From positions 1-64,000 of the forward strand of contig JAKPTB010000166.1 in NCBI GenBank assembly GCA_029555205.1: a stretch of DNA of 64,000 nucleotides, read 5' to 3'. The DNA is from Bacillota bacterium (GTDB taxonomy: Bacteria; Bacillota; Desulfotomaculia; Desulfotomaculales; Pelotomaculaceae). The position numbers were made by a program, and so were the translations under genes. A model generated the notes under the pieces. It was not told the DNA's origin. It was given only the letters and a program-made list of their open reading frames with translations, and searched no databases. Positions 21,541 to 30,623 of this stretch are shown piece by piece. Within the stretch, counting starts at the first letter, position 1; each line of letters opens with the position of its first letter.

Positions 21541-21719
21541 CGGCATTTTTTTTTGCTGTAGAAGTGTCCCGGGAGCCGTTCCCCGCTATTTTGGTTAACA
21601 GATCCTGGACAAATTAAAAAAACATTCCCTACCTGCAGATCCTGCTCTTCCTTGCCAAAAGGGATCATAGCCGGCTTGTCCTGCCCAAGTTAGAATTTCT
21701 TTTACCGTTACATTGCAGC

Positions 21720-22724
21720 TTAACCCCGTTTGGAGCTAACCACCGGGGGGTTGTTGAAAGCGTTCCGCTGGGAAGCCAGGGCCATCATTTTTTGTAAATA
21801 CTCGATTTCGGTGGAAAGAAAAGATTTAAACATATTTCTGATATCATCCCTGGAAGCAACGGAAAAGGAGGTGATGTGCAGGTTGACGTAAACCTGCATG
21901 GCAGCGAGCAAAATCTGCACAACCTCCGCATCGCTCAAGGTAATCTTGTTGACCCTGCCGGGCGGTCCCTGCCCCATGCGCCGGACGGGGCGTGCGGGGA
22001 CGGTGAACCCTTCTTCCTTGAGGACATTCTCGAGCCTTTCCAGTTGAGGAAGCACCACATCCTTGAGACCGGTTTTTAAAAGTCTGATCAGTTCCGGGTC
22101 GCTGGTATTGGCCAGATAGGTTTCCAGGTTCATGATACTTAAATGCCTCGCTTCCAACTCGTCCCAGATTGTGGCTACTTCACTCATATTGAGGCCGTTG
22201 TGCCGGGCAGTGGCGGGAGGAGGGGGGGTGAAAACTTGCCTTTTCTTGCCCAGGTTAATAATCACGCTGTAAGCTTTCATATCGTCAAAGAGGATGTCAG
22301 TAAAGACATTTCTTACCGATTCCCTGGTAGCGGCTCCGATGGCCCTGCCGTCGTGCATTAACAGAACCTGTACCCAGGCAGCCAGGTTCCGGATGACTTC
22401 GTCGTCACACAGCTTAACTTCCTGCCCTGCAGCTGGTTTTCCCTGCAGCGTTTTCGACGGGGGGCGGGGCGGGACAGTGAAGCCTTCTTCTTTCAAAATT
22501 TTTTCCAGGCGGTTGAGCCGGGTCAGAACAGTGCCTTTGCTTAGGCTCTGCAGGAGGATATGGAGTTCTTTATCTTCGGTATTCATCAGATAGGTTTCAA
22601 CCAGGGAAATCAGGTTATAACTGGAGGTTAAGGTCTCCCAGAGATGATAAACCTCACCGGCGTGGAGAGGTTTACCGGTTTCCTGGCGGACCAGGGAAAG
22701 GGTTTTTTTAAGTTTTTTGAACAT
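21720..22724 (-). CDS. DUF3231 protein with two tandem domains
   Basis: Internal repeat: SLVETYLMNTEDKEL..LKEEGFTVPPRP and MNLETYLANTSDPEL..LKEEGFTVPARP. Confidence 0.85.
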   Translation of the reverse strand: MFKKLKKTLSLVRQETGKPLHAGEVYHLWETLTSSYNLISLVETYLMNTEDKELHILLQSLSKGTVLTRLNRLEKILKEEGFTVPPRPPSKTLQGKPAAGQEVKLCDDEVIRNLAAWVQVLLMHDGRAIGAATRESVRNVFTDILFDDMKAYSVIINLGKKRQVFTPPPPATARHNGLNMSEVATIWDELEARHLSIMNLETYLANTSDPELIRLLKTGLKDVVLPQLERLENVLKEEGFTVPARPVRRMGQGPPGRVNKITLSDAEVVQILLAAMQVYVNLHITSFSVASRDDIRNMFKSFLSTEIEYLQKMMALASQRNAFNNPPVVSSKRG

Positions 22725-22835
22725 AAAATAAACCGCCCTTCATATAGATCTGACACTATATAGCATGGACGGTTACAGAATAAAATATGTTTTAGTAATA
22801 ATTGTCCGGGATAGTTAATTTATTTCTGTCCTGGA

Positions 22836-23444
22836 CTAATCAAAGACAACTTCACCTGTTTTTAAGAAGTATTTGGCACCCTTCAGGGTTACCTTCCCCT
22901 CTTCCAGGAAATGCTTGATGATTGGGCTTTCTTTAATCTCTGCCAGTGTTGTCTTGATGTTTTCATCGGTGGCCAATTCATAGAGGTCATGCCCTGTTGC
23001 CCCGGTTGCCTTTGCTTTTTCCACGGAAGGCAGCAATTTGGCTACGATGGCGCCTATGCTTCCGGGCACTTCCCCGCCGTCGACGGCAGCTTTCACGGCA
23101 CCACAGTAATCGTGGCCCATTACCACAACAAGCGGCGCCAGAAGATGCTCCACGGCATACTCAATGCTGCCCAGGGTTACGGGGTCCACAACGTTTCCCG
23201 CGTTGCGGACAACGAAAAGGTCGCCAAGGCCCTGGTCGAAAATATGCTCCGGTGGTACACGGGAATCAGCGCAGGTTAAGATTACGGCAAAGGGTTTTTG
23301 GCCCTTCACCAGTTCCTCCCGCCTGGCGTCGCCCAGATCTTTCAAGGCAAATTGGCCGGTTACATATCTCCTGTTTCCATCGACAAGTTTCTGTATAGCC
23401 TCATTTGCTGAGACTGCCGTTTTGCTGGTTACACTCATCTTCAC
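22836..23444 (-). CDS. Beta-class carbonic anhydrase
   Basis: CADSRVPPEHIFDQGLGDLFVVRNAGN...VMGHDYCGAV. Confidence 0.95.
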   Translation of the reverse strand: MKMSVTSKTAVSANEAIQKLVDGNRRYVTGQFALKDLGDARREELVKGQKPFAVILTCADSRVPPEHIFDQGLGDLFVVRNAGNVVDPVTLGSIEYAVEHLLAPLVVVMGHDYCGAVKAAVDGGEVPGSIGAIVAKLLPSVEKAKATGATGHDLYELATDENIKTTLAEIKESPIIKHFLEEGKVTLKGAKYFLKTGEVVFD

Positions 23445-23820
23445 ACCCCCAAAATATTATATATATCTTAATTTACCGGGAAACTCTTTAATCCTTTATT
23501 TCCGGTAAAAAAATCAGGGACCTGGGCCCTGTTTAAGTGGCGGGGTTTGGGCTGTGTTCCAGGGAGCGGGACAAATTTTAATTTTTTTCCTCGGGAAGGA
23601 ATTAACCTTCTTTTTGTCGAAAATGTATTGCCCAATTTCACTTTATCATGTTAAAGTATTAATGCAAGTATATTCACCGTTAAAACTTAATTATCAGCAT
23701 ATCTATAAACAGACCTTAATTTAAGCCTTCGTAATGGGTCTAAACTATGTTCTTCGATAAATGTAAGTAGATTACTTTATTGCTAGATTTACGTTATTTA
23801 CCCAAAAGTCACCAGGAGGC

Positions 23821-23858
23821 AGGCTCCAGCCTGAGGGGGTTTGCCTATTTTTTATCAA
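23821..23858 (+). terminator. Terminator-like hairpin in the leader of the HisD-paralog gene
   Basis: AGGCA-GGCTCCAGCC-...-TGCCT followed by ATTTTTTA, about 35 bp before the start codon. Confidence 0.5.
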
Positions 23859-23888
23859 ATTTGTGGACTTTAAAGGAGGAAGAATTCC

Positions 23889-25196
23889 ATGTACATCCGG
23901 GTCTTCAATTTAAAAGACATGGAGAAAGCTGATTACGAGAGAATTCTCAAGAGAAGTGAAGTGGAAACAGATTCCATTATGAGCGATGTGGCCAGGGTCA
24001 TCGAGGATGTAAAAACACACGGCGACCAGGCCCTGGTGGATTACACCAGGCAGTTTGAACAGATTGACATCAATGTTGATCAAATCAGGGTTTCCCCGGA
24101 AGAAATCAAAGCGGCCTACGAAAAGGTGGACGAGGAAACAATTGCGGCGATCCGGACCCTGGCCGGCAATGTCAAGCGGTTTCACGCGGCCCAGATGCCC
24201 AATAAAATGTGGTCCATGGAAGTTTCCCCCGGCCTGGTTGCCGGACAAATTCATATTCCCCTGGCGAAAGTCGGGTGCTACGTCCCCGGCGGCAGGGGCT
24301 GGTTTCCTTCGGCGGTGATGATGTCAGTTTTACCCGCCAAGGTGGCCGGTGTCCCCGAAGTAATTGTCTGCACACCGTCCGCGCCGGACGGGTCCGTTCC
24401 TCCGGGTACCTTGATCGCCTGTGACGTGTGCGGGGCGGACGCTGTCTTTCGCGTCGGCGGAAGCCAGGCGGTAGCCGCAATGGCCCACGGTACCCAAACA
24501 GTGCCTAAGGTTGATAAAATTGTGGGACCCGGCAGCAAGTGGGTGCTGGCTGCATTTAAGCTGCTTTACGGCCAGGTGGAAATCGGTACCCATGCCGGCC
24601 CCGGCGAAGGTTTAATCATTGCGGACGAGTCCGCCGACCCGGAATTCGCCGCTGCGGATATCTGTATCCAGGCGGAGCACGGGCTGGATTCGGCGGGAGT
24701 TCTGGTTACCCACGTGAAGGAGCTGGCCTACGAGGTTCAGGCTAAAATCGGCAGGCACATTGAGAGGCTCAATGACTACCGCAAGAATTTTGTAGTGGAA
24801 TCGCTGAAAAAATACGGAGCCATTATCATTACTGATTCATTGGAAGAGTCCATTTCTTTCGCTAACGAGTACGCCGTGGAGCACCTGGAAATCATGACCA
24901 GGGAGCCCCTGCATGATCTGCAGAAGATTAAAAACGCAGGAGGGATTTACCTGGGTCACTATACCCCCCTCAGCACCGGCTGCTTCGGTTCGGGCCCCAA
25001 CCACGTTTTACCCACCGGACGCAGGGCCATGGTTTCCGGCGGCTTAAAGACAGCAGATTTTTACAAAGCCGTTACCTTCGAGTATTTTTCCAAAGAGGGA
25101 CTGGCAAACCTGCGGGACGCCATGGTCAAACTGGCTGACTATGAAGGTTTTCCCGCCCACGGCAACGCGATCCTGGAGCGTTTCGCCAGGGATTGA
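23889..25196 (+). CDS. Histidinol dehydrogenase-superfamily enzyme, probably catabolic (not HisD sensu stricto)
   Basis: GCYVPGG, VDKIVGPGSKWV, IQAEHG, VEHLEI, GPNHVLPTG; next to sugar-type ABC genes, no his genes nearby. Confidence 0.88.
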   Translation: MYIRVFNLKDMEKADYERILKRSEVETDSIMSDVARVIEDVKTHGDQALVDYTRQFEQIDINVDQIRVSPEEIKAAYEKVDEETIAAIRTLAGNVKRFHAAQMPNKMWSMEVSPGLVAGQIHIPLAKVGCYVPGGRGWFPSAVMMSVLPAKVAGVPEVIVCTPSAPDGSVPPGTLIACDVCGADAVFRVGGSQAVAAMAHGTQTVPKVDKIVGPGSKWVLAAFKLLYGQVEIGTHAGPGEGLIIADESADPEFAAADICIQAEHGLDSAGVLVTHVKELAYEVQAKIGRHIERLNDYRKNFVVESLKKYGAIIITDSLEESISFANEYAVEHLEIMTREPLHDLQKIKNAGGIYLGHYTPLSTGCFGSGPNHVLPTGRRAMVSGGLKTADFYKAVTFEYFSKEGLANLRDAMVKLADYEGFPAHGNAILERFARD

Positions 25197-25220
25197 ACAG
25201 TGAGGCAGGAGGAAAGATTA

Positions 25221-26216
25221 ATGCTGGCTGTCCGTTATTACGGGATCCGTGATGTTCGAATAGAAAGGCTGCCGCGGCCTGCCTGCGGGTCCAAAGAGGT
25301 GCTGGTAAAGGTCGCCTATGCCGGAATCTGCGGATCGGACCTGCACATTTATAGAAAGGGTATGTTTGTTTCATCAGTACCGGAAACAATGGGTCATGAG
25401 TTTTCCGGCGTTGTAGAGGAAGTTGGTCCCGGTGTCACGGGCTTTGAGCCCGGCGATCACGTGGTGGGCGACCCCCGGGTCGCTTGCGGAAGCTGCTCCT
25501 GGTGCCGGCAGGGTAAGGAAAACATCTGCCCGGAGCTTAGTTTTATCGGGGAAATCTGTCCGGGTTGTTTTGCCGGTTACCTAGTTTTAAATGAGGAGCG
25601 TCTGCTGAAGCTGCCCCCTGGCCTTGAACTGGACAGGGCAGCGCTGATTGAACCCCTGGCGGTGGCTCTTCACGCCGCCGCCAGGGCCGGCCTTTCTTCC
25701 CGGGAAACCCTTGGCATCATCGGGGCCGGGCCGGTGGGACTACTTACGCTGCTCGTGGCCAGGCCTCTGGTTGAGCAAATCCTGGTGGTGGACCGGGCTC
25801 CGGCCAGGCTGGAGCTGGCCCGCAGGCTGGGAGCCGACCGGGTTGCCCAGGAGCTGCCGGATGTTTCGGAACAGGTGGATACAATTATTGAGGCGGTGGG
25901 AGCGGAAGCTACCCTGAAGGGAGCCCTGAAGCTGTTGAAACCGGGTGGAAGGCTTGTTTTGGCCGGCCTTTACGAAGAGAGCGTACTGGTCAACCCCAAT
26001 GCTATTCTTGAAAAGGAATTAAAGATCTGCGGGATTAATGCTTATGAGAGATTGGATTTGGAAAGGGCAGTTCAGGCCACCGCCTCCGGTCAGGTGGACG
26101 TTACGCCGCTGATTTCCCGGGTCCTGCCTCTCGAATCTGCTGCAGAGGCATTTGAGATGCTGACATCTCCGGCGCCTGATGTTGTAAAAATCCTTTTGAA
26201 CCCTGCCGGGTTTTGA
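25221..26216 (+). CDS. Zinc-dependent medium-chain alcohol/polyol dehydrogenase
   Basis: GICGSDLHIYRKG, GHEFSGVVEEVG, CGSCSWCRQGKENIC, IGAGPVGLLTL. Confidence 0.94.
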   Translation: MLAVRYYGIRDVRIERLPRPACGSKEVLVKVAYAGICGSDLHIYRKGMFVSSVPETMGHEFSGVVEEVGPGVTGFEPGDHVVGDPRVACGSCSWCRQGKENICPELSFIGEICPGCFAGYLVLNEERLLKLPPGLELDRAALIEPLAVALHAAARAGLSSRETLGIIGAGPVGLLTLLVARPLVEQILVVDRAPARLELARRLGADRVAQELPDVSEQVDTIIEAVGAEATLKGALKLLKPGGRLVLAGLYEESVLVNPNAILEKELKICGINAYERLDLERAVQATASGQVDVTPLISRVLPLESAAEAFEMLTSPAPDVVKILLNPAGF

Positions 26217-26277
26217 AAGGGAGTTCCAGGAACAGCCGTAATATCACAGCCTTAAAAAAATTTTTTGAATAGAAGGA

Positions 26278-27873
26278 ATGAGCATGAGCGAACCGCAATC
26301 TGCCTTAAACAGGGAAGTTAATGAAGGTTCTGCACTCCGGCTTCACAATATATCAAAAATCTATCCCGGCACGGTGGCTCTCCACAATGTCGACCTGGAT
26401 GTGAAAAAAGGGGAAGTCCACGGCATCATCGGGAAAAATGGAGCCGGCAAGTCAACCCTGGTGGGGATTATTGCAGGAATAATCGAGCCCACAGGGGGTG
26501 AAATATATGTTGGAAATAAGAAATTTGAAGCTTTAACCAGGATTGTTGCTAAGAAAGAAAAAATTTCAATTGTTCCCCAGGACCCCCAGGTGATCATGGA
26601 TTTTACCGTGGCTGAAAACCTGTTTGTAGCTGATTACACCTGTAGAAATGGATTTTTAAACTGGAAAGAGCTGTATTCCAGGGCAGAGGATATTATTCAG
26701 AAGAACAACCTTCATTTCAATGTCCGGGCCAAAGCGGCGGATCTGTCCATTAGTGAACGCCAGCTCTTACTGGTTTTAAAAGCGTGTTATGTAGAAGAAT
26801 CCAGCATCATCATCCTGGATGAGGCTTCGGCATCCCTTTCCCAGGAAGATGAAAAAACGCTGTACAGAATCATTGAGGAAAGAAAGAAGCAGGGGAGTAC
26901 AATCCTCTTAATTTCCCACCGGACCGACGAGTTGCTCAGGGTTTGTGACAGGGTCACGGTGCTTCGTGACGGGAAGTCGGTTGCAACCGCGAAATGTGCG
27001 GATCTGGACAAAGCGAAGCTTTCCTCTTTAATTGTGGGTGAGGACCTGCAAGTGATAAACGTTTCCCAGAACCGGTATAAACCCCGGAAGGGTGGAGCGG
27101 ACCAGCCGGTGCTGTCCGTGGAAAACCTGACCAGGCTCGGCCTGTATCAAAACATAACCTTTGACCTCCACCGGGGGGAAATCCTGGGCCTGGCGGGGCT
27201 CAGGGGCAGCGGCCGGACTGAACTGCTGAAGGGCATCGCGGGTATTGAACCGGTGGAGGACGGTTTGATCAGGGTCGAGAATACCGTCAGGCGTTTTAGA
27301 ACCCCCTCCCAGGCCATGCGCAGCGGAATTGTATATTTGCCGGAGGACAGGGAGAGAGAAGGTATTATCAGCCTTTTAAGCGTGAGGGAAAACCTGGTTT
27401 TAAACTCGTTAAAAAGACTGTGCAGGGGCCATCTGGTCAATCAACGAAGGGAAAAAGAGTTAGTTTCCTCAATCATCGATATGTTTGGAATCAAGACAGC
27501 CTCCCCCGAACAGGAGGTGGCTCATTTAAGCGGTGGAAATAAACAAAAGGTTGTGGTAGGCAGGATCGCTTCCACCCATCCTAAAGTACTGCTTCTGGAT
27601 GAGCCCACCAAGGGTGTGGATATTTCCACCAGGGAGAGCATTTTGGCCATAATCAGGGATAAGTTAAGTGAAACAGCGGGAATTATCCTGACTTCCCCGG
27701 GGCTGGAGGATTTGATCCAGATCTGCGACCGGATTCTGATTCTTTACAGAGGGGAAATCATTGATGAGTTCAGGAGGGAGGAATTCCGGGAAAGCGACTT
27801 GTTTTACGCTGTTCAGGGGATAAAAAGGCCGGGGACTAAAAGCAGAATTCTCAAGACGGGTACAGTTAATTAA
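26278..27873 (+). CDS. Sugar-type ABC transporter ATP-binding protein (RbsA/MglA-like, two ATPase domains)
   Basis: GKNGAGKST, LSISERQLLLVLKA, HLSGGNKQKVVVGRI, LLLDEPTKGVD. Confidence 0.94.
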   Translation: MSMSEPQSALNREVNEGSALRLHNISKIYPGTVALHNVDLDVKKGEVHGIIGKNGAGKSTLVGIIAGIIEPTGGEIYVGNKKFEALTRIVAKKEKISIVPQDPQVIMDFTVAENLFVADYTCRNGFLNWKELYSRAEDIIQKNNLHFNVRAKAADLSISERQLLLVLKACYVEESSIIILDEASASLSQEDEKTLYRIIEERKKQGSTILLISHRTDELLRVCDRVTVLRDGKSVATAKCADLDKAKLSSLIVGEDLQVINVSQNRYKPRKGGADQPVLSVENLTRLGLYQNITFDLHRGEILGLAGLRGSGRTELLKGIAGIEPVEDGLIRVENTVRRFRTPSQAMRSGIVYLPEDREREGIISLLSVRENLVLNSLKRLCRGHLVNQRREKELVSSIIDMFGIKTASPEQEVAHLSGGNKQKVVVGRIASTHPKVLLLDEPTKGVDISTRESILAIIRDKLSETAGIILTSPGLEDLIQICDRILILYRGEIIDEFRREEFRESDLFYAVQGIKRPGTKSRILKTGTVN

Positions 27874-28011
27874 AACGTAACCAGGTGACCGGCTTGATCT
27901 TCCAGCTGAGCCGGAGAATCCGGTTTTTTGCAGATTATCTGGACATGTGAACCGGAAAGGCTTCTATAAATTTTAAACTAGCCTGCAATATTAGTTGAAG
28001 GAGTACCAGCA

Positions 28012-29046
28012 ATGCGCAATCGACTACAAGTACAGTTATTTTTATTAGATAATTTAATATGGGTTATCGTGCTTCTCTTCTTTCTGATCAACGCTATCGT
28101 TACTCCGAAATTTGCAACCTATGATAATCTCGTTAATATTTTTTATCACAGCGCTATCATGAGTTTGCTTGTTTTGGCCCAGGGACTGGTTATGGTCATC
28201 GGGCACCTGGATCTTTCCATAGAATCCATCCTTGCCTTTGCCCCGGGAATTGCCATGCTTCTTGCGCTCAAGTGGATTCCGGGCGGGCTTGACCCCGTGA
28301 TCTGCATCTTCTTAACCCTGGCTGTGGGTGCCCTGGTTGGTTTTTTTAACGGTTTTTGTATAGCAAAAATCAAAGTCAACCCTTTTCTGCAGTCCCTTTC
28401 CATGCTGATTATGCTCCGTGGTATAGTGCTGTTTTTAGTACCCTTCTCCATCTTCCCCCTGGACGAAGTTTACGTATATGCCGGACAGGCCAGGATGGCC
28501 GGTAATATTCCCGTGGCCATACCCATTGTGCTGCTAGTGTTTTTGATTTTCCATATAATCATGCAGTATACGCCCTTCGGCAGGTACTTTGTCTCCACCG
28601 GAGGAAATCCCCAGGCAAGTTTCATTTCCGGGATCAATATAAGGCGGGTGATTATCTACGCCTTTGTTATCAGCGGTCTTCTGGCGGCTATTGCGGGACT
28701 CCTGGCGGCAGGGAGGCAGGGTTCCATTTCAAATTCCATGGGCCAGAATATGGTCTTACTGTCTTTTGCCGGCGCTATTTTGGGCGGCGCCAGCCTGGAA
28801 GGCGGGAAAGGAACGCCTCTGGGTATGCTGGGCGGCGCCCTGCTTCTGGGCATGATTTCAAATTCATTAAACCTGCTGGGTGTGGGTGTCAACCTTGTTT
28901 ACGCGACACAGGGAGCTCTTATCTTTGTGGCGATTGTAATTGACAGGCTCAGGGTCAAATTCCGGGGCCACCTGCTGCACCAGGAACAGGTCCAAAAATT
29001 GTTGAGCCAGGAAAAGCAGGACCCAAACCTGACAGCTACGGTTTAA
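28012..29046 (+). CDS. Sugar-type ABC transporter permease (RbsC-like)
   Basis: VMVIGHLDLSIESILAF, GRYFVSTGGNPQASFISGINIRRV, GGASLEGGKGTPLG. Confidence 0.93.
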   Translation: MRNRLQVQLFLLDNLIWVIVLLFFLINAIVTPKFATYDNLVNIFYHSAIMSLLVLAQGLVMVIGHLDLSIESILAFAPGIAMLLALKWIPGGLDPVICIFLTLAVGALVGFFNGFCIAKIKVNPFLQSLSMLIMLRGIVLFLVPFSIFPLDEVYVYAGQARMAGNIPVAIPIVLLVFLIFHIIMQYTPFGRYFVSTGGNPQASFISGINIRRVIIYAFVISGLLAAIAGLLAAGRQGSISNSMGQNMVLLSFAGAILGGASLEGGKGTPLGMLGGALLLGMISNSLNLLGVGVNLVYATQGALIFVAIVIDRLRVKFRGHLLHQEQVQKLLSQEKQDPNLTATV

Positions 29047-29141
29047 ATACAAATGAAATACAGAGGATGTCCTTGATTTTTAACGAGTCTGAAGATAAAA
29101 ACTCAAACAAGGGGAGGTGCTGGGGGAAAGAGGATATTTAA

Positions 29142-29167
29142 AAAAGCAGGGCTCTGTCTGGTGCCCT
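29142..29167 (+). promoter_or_regulatory. Intercistronic hairpin AGCAGGGC-N10-GCCCTGCT between permease and binding-protein genes
   Basis: 8-bp perfect stem, no long T-tract. Confidence 0.6.
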
Positions 29168-29225
29168 GCTAAAGGGACTTTGTACAAAAACAAATTAAAA
29201 ACAACAACAAAAGGAGGCAAAAAAG

Positions 29226-30341
29226 ATGCGCTTAAAGTGGCTTAAAGGCCTGCTGCTCATGTTCATCATTGCTGCTCTGGTGGCGGGCTGCGGGGGGCAA
29301 ACAGAACAAAAATCCGGTGAGTCCGGCCCGGGAGAAAAGGCTGCGGGTGAACAGTATGTTTTCGGGATGATTGTAAAAGAGCCGACAGCTCCTTATATTC
29401 AGGCTTTTATTAATGGCGCGGAGCAGAAGGCCAAGGAATTGGGAGTTAAGGTTGAGATCAAGGATGGACAGGCCGATTCTTTAAAAATCATGGAATTGAT
29501 GGATAATTTCATCGTGCAAAAGGTGGACGGGTTTATTATGGCCGGGGCCGTTGACCTGAAGGCAATTGTGCCCGGCGTCAAGAAATTAAATGAAGCGGGC
29601 ATCCCCATAATTGCCCTTGATACATCCCCGGAGGGCGGCAAGGTTGACCTGTTTATTTCCTTTGACATCGAAGAGTCCAGTAAAAAAGCAGCTGAAGCAT
29701 TTGTCCAGGGGATCAAGGAGAGGAATAACGGAGAAGTACCCAAGGGCGTCGTGATTGAAATAACAGGAGCTTTGGAAGATATGTTTACCCAGGCCTGCAA
29801 CAGGGGATTTCAGTCCGTGATCAGTCAGTACCCGCAGTTGACGGTGGTGCAGGGAGAAGGAAAGTGGAACAATGATGATTCCCACCAAAGGACAAGCGAT
29901 TTATTGACCCGTTACGGGAAAGAAGTCCTGGGGATTTACGTGCATACGCCCGATATTATGGGACCCGGAGTTGTCACCGCCATTGAGGCGGCGAATCTCA
30001 AGCCGGCTGACTACGGAATTACGGGAATCTGTATGGGACCGGAAGGCCTGGAGTTGATCAAAGAAGGCAAGATTAGGGCCATTGTCGGACAGCCTGCCCT
30101 TGATTCAGCGGAACTGGCGGTGCAGTACTTATATGACCTGAAAACAGGGAAGGGTATTCCCAAGATTGGCGATACAGTGGTGCAGGAAAATACTTTGTGG
30201 TCACCTGCCAAAGTTATTGAAAACCCGTGGGCTGATGAGGGCGCATTTATGGTCCTGCAGGGTCCCCTGGTTCCAATTGAAGTAAAACCCGATAACCCCC
30301 TGCTCTGGGAAAACAAGTTGAGCCACCTCTGGAAACAGTAA
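29226..30341 (+). CDS. Sugar-type ABC transporter substrate-binding lipoprotein (RbsB-like)
   Basis: Lipobox LVAGCGG; Peripla_BP_4-like KELGVKVEIKDGQADSLKIMELMDNFIVQKVDGFIM. Confidence 0.92.
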   Translation: MRLKWLKGLLLMFIIAALVAGCGGQTEQKSGESGPGEKAAGEQYVFGMIVKEPTAPYIQAFINGAEQKAKELGVKVEIKDGQADSLKIMELMDNFIVQKVDGFIMAGAVDLKAIVPGVKKLNEAGIPIIALDTSPEGGKVDLFISFDIEESSKKAAEAFVQGIKERNNGEVPKGVVIEITGALEDMFTQACNRGFQSVISQYPQLTVVQGEGKWNNDDSHQRTSDLLTRYGKEVLGIYVHTPDIMGPGVVTAIEAANLKPADYGITGICMGPEGLELIKEGKIRAIVGQPALDSAELAVQYLYDLKTGKGIPKIGDTVVQENTLWSPAKVIENPWADEGAFMVLQGPLVPIEVKPDNPLLWENKLSHLWKQ

Positions 30342-30460
30342 CAGTGATCCAAAAACAACAGTTTGGGCTGCAACCTTTAGCACATAAATCCATTAATTAC
30401 TTACGAAAAAGTAATAATCAGTCAACATTTTATTAAAATTTTTTGATGATTCCGTACCGC

Positions 30461-30484
30461 TTTAAACGGTACGGGTCTTTTTTT
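30461..30484 (+). terminator. Intrinsic terminator, about 8-bp stem around TTTAAA with T-run
   Basis: CCGTACCG...CGGTACGGGTCTTTTTTTT. Confidence 0.75.
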
Positions 30485-30623
30485 TATGAATGCCTAAAAT
30501 GATAGAAAATACAGGACTATATAATTAATACAAAGATTATGTTTAATTATCAGCAGGCTTAATTTATAATAATTATAATAATAAGTATTTATTAAGCGGG
30601 AAACGGAGGAACGGAGGATTAAT

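Noticed and set aside
23889-25196. Annotation as histidine-biosynthetic hisD
   Set aside because: No his genes nearby, substitutions at Asp360 and Glu356 equivalents, and catabolic-transporter neighbours.
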